From the IMG/VR virus record IMGVR_UViG_3300017771_003653, positions 1-63,656 of that record: DNA of 63,656 bases, one strand, 5' to 3'. The translations under genes and the position numbers were made by a program. The notes under the pieces are model-generated. The model made no database searches and was not told the DNA's origin. It was given only the letters and a program-made list of their open reading frames with translations. Below are positions 6,676 to 15,152 of the stretch, piece after piece. The stretch comes from a virus. Numbering within the stretch: position 1 is the stretch's first letter; every line of letters begins with the position of its first letter.

Positions 6676-7649
6676 GCGAATTCTCCATAATATCCTACCC
6701 AGTATTCTATCATTTCATCTAACATTGACTCAAATGTGTATTCTAATTCTAAGCCAAGAACTTTTTTAGCCTTTGATGGGTCACCTTTTAAATGCTCTAA
6801 TTCATCAGGCCTCCAAAACCTTTCATCTACATCAACATACTGTTTCGGATCTAAGTCTAATGAATTAAACACATAGTCTACCAAACCGCCAACTGAATTA
6901 GAAACACCTGTTGCACAGACAAAATCATCTGGTTCATCTTGCTGCAATATCATGTGCATTGCTCTTACATAATCTTTTGCATGACCCCAGTCTCTTGTTG
7001 CATTTAAATTACCAAGTAACAATTTATCAGAAAGGCCGTAGTTAATTAATACTGCTTCTTTTACTACTTTATTTGTAACAAAATTTGTTCCTCTTCTTGG
7101 TGACTCGTGATTAAACAAAATACCATTTGCAGCAAACAAATCATATCCAGCTCTATAGTTCTTCATTAAATTATATGCAAAAACCTTTGCACACCCATAA
7201 GGACTTGCAGGATGCATTGGTGTAGTTTCTCTCTGAAAACCATCTTCATCCATAGAATTACCAAACATTTCTGATGAGGATGCTTGATATATTTTTGCAC
7301 CTGGACATACTAGCCTTACAGATTCTAGTAAATTAAGAACACCCATTCCTACAACATTACCTGTGTAGATTGGCTGATCAAATGATATTCTTACATGTGA
7401 CTGTGCTGCTAAATTGTAAATCTCATCTGGCATAACTTTCTGCAACACACTTATAAGTGATGCCATGTCTGTCATGTCTGCATATTCTAAATTTATTTTA
7501 TCAAAGATATGCTCTATTCTTGCAGTTTGATTTTCTGCTACAGAGTTTCTCTTTAATATTCCGTGTACTTCATATCCTTTTTCTAGCAATAGCTCTGCAA
7601 GGTATGATCCGTCTTGACCGTTAATCCCAGTAATTAGTGCTTTTTTCAT
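6672..7649 (-). CDS. gmd: GDP-mannose 4,6-dehydratase
   Basis: The 325-residue protein is a close match to GMD: ALITGINGQDGSYLAELLL at the N-terminus, SSSEMFG and SPYGCAK (catalytic Ser, Glu, Tyr, Lys), FNHESPRRGTNFVTNK, and NLNATRDWGHAKDYVRAM. It makes GDP-4-keto-6-deoxymannose from GDP-mannose, the precursor of GDP-fucose, GDP-perosamine and GDP-colitose. A GDP-fucose synthase lies in the same operon at 10209. It overlaps the small upstream gene by 4 bases and the RfbH-like gene by 4 bases. Confidence 0.95.
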   Translation of the reverse strand: MKKALITGINGQDGSYLAELLLEKGYEVHGILKRNSVAENQTARIEHIFDKINLEYADMTDMASLISVLQKVMPDEIYNLAAQSHVRISFDQPIYTGNVVGMGVLNLLESVRLVCPGAKIYQASSSEMFGNSMDEDGFQRETTPMHPASPYGCAKVFAYNLMKNYRAGYDLFAANGILFNHESPRRGTNFVTNKVVKEAVLINYGLSDKLLLGNLNATRDWGHAKDYVRAMHMILQQDEPDDFVCATGVSNSVGGLVDYVFNSLDLDPKQYVDVDERFWRPDELEHLKGDPSKAKKVLGLELEYTFESMLDEMIEYWVGYYGEFA

Positions 7650-7783
7650 TTACTCCAACCTCTCTTAAATGGGCTTTTTAAAAAATGTTTAAATCCCTTA
7701 ACAACTTTTGTAAAGAATATATCTTCTTCACCTCTAAAGTTTCCAGCAATATTTGTTGATCTTCTTCTATATTTCTTTGGCAT
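7646..7783 (-). CDS. Small basic protein, 45 aa
   Basis: A 45-codon frame starts at 7783 (SD AGGA at 11 bases) and its TGA overlaps the GMD ATG (ATGA). The product is MPKKYRRRSTNIAG... ending FKRGWSK, very basic. It fills the only gap in this part of the island, and its tight junctions on both sides support translation. The function is unknown. Confidence 0.6.
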   Translation of the reverse strand: MPKKYRRRSTNIAGNFRGEEDIFFTKVVKGFKHFLKSPFKRGWSK

Positions 7784-7792
7784 TTTGTTTTC

Positions 7793-8275
7793 CTATCTTG
7801 ATAAATTAACGTAACTTGGCAATCCATTATACATGAAGTCGCTAAATTGGTCTTTCATTTCTTTGGCATCTTTTGGCCTAAATTTCTCTATGTTTTTAAA
7901 AGAGTTTAGGTGTGTTCTATCATCTATTCCCCAGTGTGAAAAGCCTAACCCACCATAATCTTTGTCCCTACCAGATCCGACTAATTTAACAGGTATTAGC
8001 TCATGATCTAAAAAGTTTCTTAATAATTCAAAAGGTCTAAAAATTACAAACGGTGTTATTGAATAACATACAGCTATCTTTCCATCTAATGCTAATCCTG
8101 TTGCCATTCCTACCATTAATTGTTCTGCTGCTAGTGGATTAATAACTCTGTCTGGATAGTCAATCCTGTGTTGATTGAAATGTCCGTAACCTAAATCTCC
8201 TAGTATCAATATTACATCATCATTCTCAGCCATCTCATCATACATCAATGAACTGAATTCTTTTCTAACACTCAT
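7793..8275 (-). CDS. Transketolase, C-terminal (pyrimidine-binding) half
   Basis: These 160 residues correspond to the Pyr domain of transketolase: ILILGDLGYG near the start, INPLAAEQLMVGMATGLAL carrying the glutamate that activates the thiamine diphosphate, and SHWGIDDRTHLNSF. With the preceding gene, which supplies the diphosphate-binding half, it should form a two-subunit thiamine enzyme. Split transketolases occur in sugar-biosynthesis clusters, where they are thought to move two-carbon units. The two genes overlap by 4 bases. Confidence 0.85.
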   Translation of the reverse strand: MSVRKEFSSLMYDEMAENDDVILILGDLGYGHFNQHRIDYPDRVINPLAAEQLMVGMATGLALDGKIAVCYSITPFVIFRPFELLRNFLDHELIPVKLVGSGRDKDYGGLGFSHWGIDDRTHLNSFKNIEKFRPKDAKEMKDQFSDFMYNGLPSYVNLSR

Positions 8276-8922
8276 AATGACGCCTCCTGTATATCTAGAC
8301 TATGTAATCCTTCTTTGTAGTCTTCTTTACTCATAATATGATAATGTGCATTTATGCCTTTTAAGAATGAGAAGTGATTAACATACGTGTAGTGTATTAT
8401 TATGTCAGGTAAAAATGCTTTAAGTCGCTTTTCTAAATAAGGAACATCAACAGCATCATAAGCTGCAAGTCCATTCATATTGACATGAACTTTTATATTT
8501 CTGATATTGTGCTCGTAAATAAATCTTAAGCTTTCCCATACAGTTCCTTCTGCTGCTTCACCATCGCTTATAAGCACATGAACTGTTCTACTAGTATCAG
8601 CAAGTGCCCTTCCAACAGCAACTGTAATTCCTAATCCTAAACTTCCTGATGAGCAGTAAATTTTATTTTTTTCATCTAGATGAGGATGTCCTCCGTGCTT
8701 ATTAACTAATTCTTGTGCATCAATTCCGTAGTGCTTTTCTATAACAGCATAAAGTGCATAACCTAGATGTCCGCATGATAAGATAAAAATATCATCTTTG
8801 TCCATACTTGTGTGTATGTCATCTATTATTTCTAATCCAGAAAAACAACTTCCTACATGTTCTTCATTGTTTCTATAGTGTAGCTCTAAAAGACGCTTCT
8901 TTAATGTAACTGAGTTTGACAA
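8272..8922 (-). CDS. Transketolase, N-terminal (thiamine diphosphate-binding) half
   Basis: These 216 residues carry the PP domain: CGHLGYALYAV, GGHPHLDEKN, SSGSLGLGITVAVG and the TPP motif SDGEAAEGTVWES followed about 20 residues later by VNMNGL. The first Gly of the usual GDGE is Ser here. A full transketolase is about 650 residues; the third (C-terminal) domain is absent from both halves. The start is TTG at 8922 with AAAGG upstream, because no ATG fits. It is a partner of the gene at 7793-8275. Confidence 0.85.
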   Translation of the reverse strand: MSNSVTLKKRLLELHYRNNEEHVGSCFSGLEIIDDIHTSMDKDDIFILSCGHLGYALYAVIEKHYGIDAQELVNKHGGHPHLDEKNKIYCSSGSLGLGITVAVGRALADTSRTVHVLISDGEAAEGTVWESLRFIYEHNIRNIKVHVNMNGLAAYDAVDVPYLEKRLKAFLPDIIIHYTYVNHFSFLKGINAHYHIMSKEDYKEGLHSLDIQEASL

Positions 8923-8978
8923 TTTAAAAACCTTTATTTTGTTTATATATATCTTTTAAAAATGCGTTATTTAAATTT

Positions 8979-9320
8979 TTATTCGTCTTCAAAACCTTTA
9001 TATAATTTTGGATTCTCTGCAACAGGGTTAAACTTTCCATTGCACATATTAGTAATAATTTTATCGATAGACTTTACTAGCATTGGCCTCTTCTGTTTAA
9101 AAGTAATATCTGCTTTATCTTTTAATTGTTTCATTTTATTACCATCTGTTTCCAATGTCATTGCATCTTCCAGATACCAAAGTCTTATATGTGTTATTAC
9201 TAATTTATCTATTAGTTCTGAAAAAGTATCGCTGTGTATGTTGTCATATTCAGGAAATTTTGTCTGATCTAAAACTTCTTTTACTTTTTCTTGTATGTAT
9301 TTATCTATTCCTGTTCCCAT
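8979..9320 (-). CDS. Hypothetical protein, 113 aa (DUF4254-like)
   Basis: This is a helical protein with FSELIDKLVITHIRLWYLEDAM followed by LKDKADITFKQKRPMLVKSID. The pattern resembles DUF4254 proteins, which are found in glycan gene clusters and have no known activity. The match is by eye and tentative. It overlaps the end of the upstream 303-residue gene by 16 bases and lies inside the glycan island. Confidence 0.65.
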   Translation of the reverse strand: MGTGIDKYIQEKVKEVLDQTKFPEYDNIHSDTFSELIDKLVITHIRLWYLEDAMTLETDGNKMKQLKDKADITFKQKRPMLVKSIDKIITNMCNGKFNPVAENPKLYKGFEDE

Positions 9321-10216
9321 AGTTCCTTCGCTAATTTTTCTGGTTCTGGTGGATTGTATTGCTTATCACCTTTTATTATGTTTAATTTTACATTAGAAAA
9401 GTTTAGACAAGGATGAAAATAAGATGCATCTCTTTCTTCAGGCACATCTGACAGCATACCATTATTATCAATCATACTTAACACTGTTTTACCACTTACA
9501 TTACCAAAAGATTGTACGTAGTGACAAGGACCTGAAATTGTGCTTATAACATGCTTGCAGCTTGGATGATGCACATAACTACAATATTCTTTTAGCGTAT
9601 CTACATACTCAATATTATCACTAATAAGATACTTTGTCTCTTTTCCAAAAACAAATACTCTACTAAAATATTTTTTTGCTATGCTTAAAAAGCGAGTCCA
9701 GTACTCTTTGTCTAAATTCCTTCTAGTGTCAGATCTTTTCAATCTAGGAATGCAAATTAAAAAATCATCTAATTTTTTGTCAAGAATATTTGAATCGTAT
9801 TTTATATTCTGAATTAGTTCTTTGTCTCTTTCATAATTTCCATAAAGAGGTCCTTTACTATTTGTGTAATACGGGAGATCTGCAATATGTTTGTCAAAGT
9901 TAACTGGTGAGATAAAGTCTAGAGCATCTATATCTTTGTGTTGTGTGTCGTAGCCTCTGTCTCCCCAATACTTTTCTTCAAAGTCCACAACAGTATCTAC
10001 TAAGTTCTCATACAAAAACTTTCTCTCTGGGAGTGTCACAACAATAGTTTTCCTATCTAACTTTCCTCTCTGAAGCTTATCGATGAAAGCAAGTCTATTT
10101 ATGATGAGCTCTGTTGCTGCTTCTGTCTGATCAGCAGGAGTTCCTGTTGTAAGTGCACCGTTACCACTATTATAGTTTGTTGTTCCTTTTGAAAGTATTG
10201 CGTATTTTTTAGCCAT
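9305..10216 (-). CDS. Hypothetical protein, possible GT-B-type glycosyltransferase
   Basis: The 303-residue protein sits between GDP-fucose synthase and the transketolase halves. It shows alternating strands and helices, with RVFVFGKETKYLI and CKHVISTISGPCHYVQSFG in the second half, which look like the C-terminal Rossmann domain of a GT-B glycosyltransferase. No catalytic signature is clear enough to assign a family. It overlaps its neighbours by 8 and 16 bases. Confidence 0.6.
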   Translation of the reverse strand: MAKKYAILSKGTTNYNSGNGALTTGTPADQTEAATELIINRLAFIDKLQRGKLDRKTIVVTLPERKFLYENLVDTVVDFEEKYWGDRGYDTQHKDIDALDFISPVNFDKHIADLPYYTNSKGPLYGNYERDKELIQNIKYDSNILDKKLDDFLICIPRLKRSDTRRNLDKEYWTRFLSIAKKYFSRVFVFGKETKYLISDNIEYVDTLKEYCSYVHHPSCKHVISTISGPCHYVQSFGNVSGKTVLSMIDNNGMLSDVPEERDASYFHPCLNFSNVKLNIIKGDKQYNPPEPEKLAKELWEQE

Positions 10217-11129
10217 TTACTCTAAATAGTGTGTCTTTATCTTTTATCCTACTGTAAGTTAGTTTTATTCCTTCTTCTAGCTCAGTAAATTTAAAATCAT
10301 TTAAGATATTGAGCAGCTTAGAAGAATCTACATCTTTTCTAAACTGACCGTCTGGTTTTGTAGAATCATAAGTTATTGATAAGTTCTCTTTGCCAATTGC
10401 TGCCTTTGCAATTGAAGCCATCTCTGCTATTGAATAATTGAAGTTTGGAGCGACATTATAACCACCAAAAATTTTGTTTTCTATAAAATATAGAATTACC
10501 TTTGCTAAGTCAGCACCGTACATAAACTGCCTGAGTGGCTTTCCTGTTCCCCATAATTCTATGCTGTCATCTGATTCGTGAATTTTTTTAATCAGCGCAG
10601 AAACAAAGTGACTGTTGTGCTCTGTGTATTTATCATACTCGCCATAAAGATTGCATGGTATTAAATAAGACCACTTCTTGTCATACTGTTTTGTATAAGA
10701 TTCTATCTGAGATGCTGTACATCTTTTTGCTAAACCATACGTAAAGTTACTTTTTGGAGGTGGACCATTAAACAAATCTTTTTCTGTCATTGGGTAATTT
10801 TCAACAACATCAGGATACACGCATGTACTCAGCATTGTTATTACATTTTCAACATCATATTTGTGACAGAACTTAAGAACATTAGTATTCATTAAGATAT
10901 TTTCTTCTAAATATTCTACAGGATGTTTCATGTTATCAAGTAAACCCCCAACTCTTGCAGCTAAGTGTACAACAACATCAGGATTTGTTTCTTTTACCAT
11001 AAGTTCTGCTTGTCTACAGTCAGCTAAATTATAATCTTTAGATGATAGGTATGATGCGTTTGGTAAAATTTCTCTTAAGTGGCTTCCTACTAATCCGCTA
11101 CCACCTGTTACAACTATCTTTTTATTCAT
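10209..11129 (-). CDS. fcl: GDP-L-fucose synthase (epimerase/reductase)
   Basis: Features of GMER/Fcl: VVTGGSGLVGSH, HLAARVGG, STCVYP, TYGLAK (catalytic Tyr and Lys), IPCNLYGEYD, LWGTGKPLRQFMYGADLA. The enzyme epimerises and reduces GDP-4-keto-6-deoxymannose to GDP-L-fucose, using the GMD product made by the gene at 6672. I start it at 11129, where GGAGAA precedes ATG and the gap to the upstream stop is one base. An ATG 30 bases earlier has no ribosome site. Confidence 0.9.
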   Translation of the reverse strand: MNKKIVVTGGSGLVGSHLREILPNASYLSSKDYNLADCRQAELMVKETNPDVVVHLAARVGGLLDNMKHPVEYLEENILMNTNVLKFCHKYDVENVITMLSTCVYPDVVENYPMTEKDLFNGPPPKSNFTYGLAKRCTASQIESYTKQYDKKWSYLIPCNLYGEYDKYTEHNSHFVSALIKKIHESDDSIELWGTGKPLRQFMYGADLAKVILYFIENKIFGGYNVAPNFNYSIAEMASIAKAAIGKENLSITYDSTKPDGQFRKDVDSSKLLNILNDFKFTELEEGIKLTYSRIKDKDTLFRVNG

Positions 11130-11130
11130 T

Positions 11131-12705
11131 TTATTCTCCAAATAAATAATCATCGACAATTACATAGTCTAGCTCTGTATTGTCTAGGACATGAAGTGCA
11201 TCTTCGATCTTTGTCAAAATAGGATTGCCAAGTATATTAAAAGAAGTATTTAAGATAACTGATACATGTCCTTGATTATCTAATTCTTTTAAGATTTCAT
11301 AGAATCCTTTGTGCTGATCTTCTGTCACTGTTTGCAGACGTGATGTTTTATCGATATGTGTTATTGCACTTAACTCTTCTTCATATTCTGCTTTTACTGT
11401 AGGAGCAAAGCTCATATACTTTGACTCAAATACATTATTAAAATATTTAGAAGCATTTTCTAGTCTTGCAACAGGAGCAAAAGGCCTGTACCATTCTCTA
11501 AATTTGACTTTTGAGTTTAGTGTATCTTTCATGTCAGGAAAAGAAGGGTCACAAATAATACTTCTGTTTCCTAATGCTCTTGGACCTACTTCAGAACAAC
11601 CTGTAACCATGCCTATTAGTTTGCCACTTTTTAAAAGAGAAACTATTTCTGGTGTTTTAATTTTTCTTGCATTTCTTTTAGTAACGTAGTCATCTAATTT
11701 GTTGTAGTCAAGTAATTCCCAGCCATTGTAATGTAGATCTTCAGGGTGTATTTTATTATGAAGTAAAAATTGACCGAGAGCAAGACCACAATCATTTGGA
11801 TTCGGTGGAACATATAATTTTCTTCCTGTGATTGACAATTCTTCATATAATATCTGATTAAACAATACGTTCAGTGCACAACCCCCTACTAATACCACAT
11901 CATGATCTTTGTACTCATCGATTAATGGACTTAAAATATCCATAGCAATTGTTTCAAAAACATACTGAGATGTTGCAGCTAAGTCATAACTATTCATACC
12001 TTCTAGACTGTCAAATGATAAGTCTAATTTAATATCCCTACCAAGTGTTTCTAGTGACATATGTTTATAATAGTCATGCATTGGTTCAACCCAATCTTTT
12101 CTAACTTCACCATAAGCGCATAATCCCATAACTTTTCCTGCATAAACCAACGAATGCGCATCGCTGTCAGGGCCTGGCTTTATTTCTGATATAGGCATTC
12201 CGATGTGTCCGTAAGCAACCCCTAGATTTATAAATTCATATGTTTGAATTGTCTTAATTTTATCATCTTCTGCTAAGTAAGAAGCTGTGTATATTATTTC
12301 ATCAAAATCATTTCCACCTCCGTCTATTGATAATATAATTGCTTTGTCAAAGCCTGACTGGAAATATCCGCTAGCTGCATGTGCTCTATGATGCTCCATT
12401 CTTATAAACTCACATTTTGGAAAATGTTCTGCTATAAAGCTTATATCTTCAGGATTTAATTCATTGTAAATTACAGTTGCAATCTTTTCTTTTGTATTTG
12501 CCTTTATGTACTCGAGGAAAGCACTACGCTCTTCGTCATTGCTTCCCATCTTTGGACCTCTTGCATCCATTTTCTTTTTAAAAGATCCGTAACGCTTGTT
12601 AACAAATCTTTCATACTCTAAAACTTTTATATTGTCATCTTTGTCTATGAAAGTTGCTGCTGCGTCATGTGATCCATAAATACTTAATACTTGCTCTTTA
12701 CTCAT
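11131..12705 (-). CDS. Carbamoyltransferase (NodU/TobZ/CmcH family)
   Basis: The 524-residue protein has both domains of the family: an N-terminal Kae1-like part with SIYGSHDAAATF, MEHHRAHAASGYF and LSIDGGGND, and a YrdC-like C-terminal part with GMVTGCSEVGPRALGNRS and VILNTSFN. Such enzymes use carbamoyl phosphate and ATP to put a carbamoyl group on a hydroxyl, often of a sugar as in Nod factors. Its place between a fucosyltransferase and GDP-fucose synthase suggests a carbamoylated surface glycan. It overlaps the GT10 gene by 8 bases. Confidence 0.9.
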   Translation of the reverse strand: MSKEQVLSIYGSHDAAATFIDKDDNIKVLEYERFVNKRYGSFKKKMDARGPKMGSNDEERSAFLEYIKANTKEKIATVIYNELNPEDISFIAEHFPKCEFIRMEHHRAHAASGYFQSGFDKAIILSIDGGGNDFDEIIYTASYLAEDDKIKTIQTYEFINLGVAYGHIGMPISEIKPGPDSDAHSLVYAGKVMGLCAYGEVRKDWVEPMHDYYKHMSLETLGRDIKLDLSFDSLEGMNSYDLAATSQYVFETIAMDILSPLIDEYKDHDVVLVGGCALNVLFNQILYEELSITGRKLYVPPNPNDCGLALGQFLLHNKIHPEDLHYNGWELLDYNKLDDYVTKRNARKIKTPEIVSLLKSGKLIGMVTGCSEVGPRALGNRSIICDPSFPDMKDTLNSKVKFREWYRPFAPVARLENASKYFNNVFESKYMSFAPTVKAEYEEELSAITHIDKTSRLQTVTEDQHKGFYEILKELDNQGHVSVILNTSFNILGNPILTKIEDALHVLDNTELDYVIVDDYLFGE

Positions 12706-13582
12706 GTTTAAATAGCTCCGGATATTCAGTTTTTATTATATTTTTATAATACCACTCTTCTGGTATTTCATAATCTTTTGCTTTTACAAAGTTGTCTAAC
12801 ATTGCGTCTGTCATATCTTTGTATTTTTCTACTGATAGATTCTTAATAATTTTTTCGACATCATACAGTGGAGGTGTGTTGTTTAATATAATCATTCCGT
12901 CTGTATTGAAATACTCATCAACATTTGGACATCCCCAATAAATTGGTATTGTTCCTGTCAGAAAGGGATCTATTAGTTTTTCTGTAAAATAGTCATTTGT
13001 TCTTATATTTTCTATCACTATTGTGAACATAAAATCTGTAAGTCCTATCTCTTTATATTCTATTGGTGTTGGTGATCCGTTTCCAAAAAGCTCCAATCCT
13101 GCAACGTTGTTCGCAATATCATGTCTCAACATGTGACCTAGTTCTTGTTTTTTATTTGAGTAAATCATTGAAACCAGTCTACGCTTTTCTTTTTCTGCAT
13201 TTTGGTTTTCTTTCTTTATCCATCCGCCACCAAACGGAGTAAACCTTGCCTTATCAGGATATTGCTCTATCAGTGACTTATCATTTGTCATTATTAGATC
13301 TAAATCTTTTACACTATCATGAAATGATTGTGGGATTGTTCCAATTCTCTCGATCAACCATCCAATCTTTATTTCTGAGTTAACAGAGCTTACATTCTCA
13401 GGAGTTATAAGAGAGTCAGTGAATATTGTTATGCCCTCCCAGTCTCTATTTCCTCTGACGTACTTTATGCTTGTTGGTTTTTTAATACTGTTTGGGTGTC
13501 CAGCCATAGAGTAATGACCGTCAGGTGTTTCTAAGTGCCCGAAAGAGGCGTCAATTAAATTAATTGTTACTGGATAGTTCAT
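12698..13582 (-). CDS. GT10 alpha-1,3/1,4-fucosyltransferase-like
   Basis: The C-terminal half has the GT10 donor-site block: FTIVIENI, then YFTEKLIDPFLTGTIPIYWG and the PNVDEYF loop. This Glu-Lys-rich block binds GDP-fucose. The N-terminal half is variable, as expected for the acceptor domain. At 294 residues it is close to bacterial members such as those of Helicobacter without their heptad-repeat tail. It overlaps the GT2-GT11 gene upstream by 23 bases. GDP-fucose can be made by gmd and fcl in the same operon. Confidence 0.85.
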   Translation of the reverse strand: MNYPVTINLIDASFGHLETPDGHYSMAGHPNSIKKPTSIKYVRGNRDWEGITIFTDSLITPENVSSVNSEIKIGWLIERIGTIPQSFHDSVKDLDLIMTNDKSLIEQYPDKARFTPFGGGWIKKENQNAEKEKRRLVSMIYSNKKQELGHMLRHDIANNVAGLELFGNGSPTPIEYKEIGLTDFMFTIVIENIRTNDYFTEKLIDPFLTGTIPIYWGCPNVDEYFNTDGMIILNNTPPLYDVEKIIKNLSVEKYKDMTDAMLDNFVKAKDYEIPEEWYYKNIIKTEYPELFKHE

Positions 13583-15152
13583 CTATTGTTTTCCACTCCT
13601 TTGGAAATAAATCTCTTGTGTTTACTGTGCTTGGCTGTGAGGGACCAAACCACTCATTAGGTATAATGACTTCTTTACCGTCGTTAACGTTTAAGAATGC
13701 ACCCCACCAACTAAATGTTGAATTTGCTATTATGTTGTGATTGCACCAAGTCATTATGTACATATCCATCCAGTCAGTCTCTGCTTCCATATAGTATATG
13801 TCAAATTTACCATCACTCAAATTTTCTTTACACCATCTAATATCATCGCTAAAGCACATAAATCTAACATCTTCTCCAAAGTATTCCATTGCTTCTAAAT
13901 AGTATGATGCTGGAAGAACAGTGTGATAGTCACTCAAATTTACAAAGTCTCCTCTTCTTACATGAAGTGAAACTGTTTTCTTATCAAATAAGTGACCGTA
14001 TGTATTACTCATTGCAACTTTTTCTGCTTCATTTGGTGAAAACAACTTGACAATATCATCTTTGTATTTTTCAAAATATTTGTAAGACTGATAATAACCG
14101 TCTACGTAAATTCTTTTGTTTAAGAATTGTTGTGTATCTATAGGTTCATAATTATACTGCCCCTCTTTAAATAAGAGTGCATCTTCTCCCATCTGCTGTG
14201 TCTCAGGAAGATTTTTAAATATGTTTAATTTATAATTTGTTGGGTGTCCATGCAATGTGCCAATATGAACATAGTCTACTGCAAACTTAGATTTTACGTC
14301 TTTTGCAAAAGAATATGATGCAGCTATTTGAAACATCATGTTTCCAAGACCTCCTGCAAGCTTAGGCACTACTAATCCGTTGTCATCTGCAATCTCTTGG
14401 TAAGGTAACTTTGCTCTGCACTCTGTTTCCATTTCCCAATGATTCTCTTGTGATTGTCTTTCTGCTGTATTACCATCCGCATCTTCCCCGCCATTCCAAA
14501 CATAGCTTGTAAAGTCCAATACACCAATTCTTTCTTTTGGACACATTTCTAAGCAAGGGTATGATGTTGCAAGATCTTCTGCATGATAGTACTCATTTGT
14601 TTTTGTGTACCTTAAGTCTTTATCTTTTATTTTTTCGTACAACCACCACTTAAAAGATCTGAGATGACTTGCTCTCCATAAATCTTGCCTATAAGCATTC
14701 ATTGCATGAACGTTAGGTGGGTAATGTGAATTTTGTGGATGAGCCTGATCTATTCTATCTCCACCTCTCCAGCATACCATTCCTCCGTATGTCATCCAGA
14801 TTTTTTGATTATTGTAAAACTCATTTACTTTTTCTAAAACACCTGCATGCGGCAACCAGTCATCCCCGTCTACAAATAAAAGTATTTCTTCAGGATCATT
14901 AAAAAAGTGTGCTAAGTTTTTAGGTGCAACATTGTAAGGCCTTTTTCTATTAACCTCATTATTTTGAAGTGTCCACTTAGGGTCATCACCTACTAATTTA
15001 TGATATAACTCTTCTGTATTGTCTGTTGATTTGTCATTTATATAGAGTACTTCATAGAACGCATAGTTTTGTTCTTGAATACTTTCTATATTTGTCTGTA
15101 TCCATTTCTCATTATTGTAAGATGGGACTACTATTTTAAATTTATTGTTCAT
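13560..15152 (-). CDS. Fused GT2 glycosyltransferase and GT11 alpha-1,2-fucosyltransferase-like protein
   Basis: Residues 1-250 are a family 2 glycosyltransferase: KIVVPSYNNEKW, YINDKSTDNT and the metal site DGDD at 95-98. Residues 260-530 are a GT11 fucosyltransferase: GGLGNMMFQIA (start of the domain), HVRRGDF near 397-403 which contacts GDP-fucose, and NSTFSWWGAFLN near 477. One polypeptide could therefore add a sugar and cap it with alpha-1,2-fucose. No frameshift is seen between the parts. It overlaps the next gene by 23 bases and the previous one by 11. Confidence 0.9.
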   Translation of the reverse strand: MNNKFKIVVPSYNNEKWIQTNIESIQEQNYAFYEVLYINDKSTDNTEELYHKLVGDDPKWTLQNNEVNRKRPYNVAPKNLAHFFNDPEEILLFVDGDDWLPHAGVLEKVNEFYNNQKIWMTYGGMVCWRGGDRIDQAHPQNSHYPPNVHAMNAYRQDLWRASHLRSFKWWLYEKIKDKDLRYTKTNEYYHAEDLATSYPCLEMCPKERIGVLDFTSYVWNGGEDADGNTAERQSQENHWEMETECRAKLPYQEIADDNGLVVPKLAGGLGNMMFQIAASYSFAKDVKSKFAVDYVHIGTLHGHPTNYKLNIFKNLPETQQMGEDALLFKEGQYNYEPIDTQQFLNKRIYVDGYYQSYKYFEKYKDDIVKLFSPNEAEKVAMSNTYGHLFDKKTVSLHVRRGDFVNLSDYHTVLPASYYLEAMEYFGEDVRFMCFSDDIRWCKENLSDGKFDIYYMEAETDWMDMYIMTWCNHNIIANSTFSWWGAFLNVNDGKEVIIPNEWFGPSQPSTVNTRDLFPKEWKTIDELSSNN

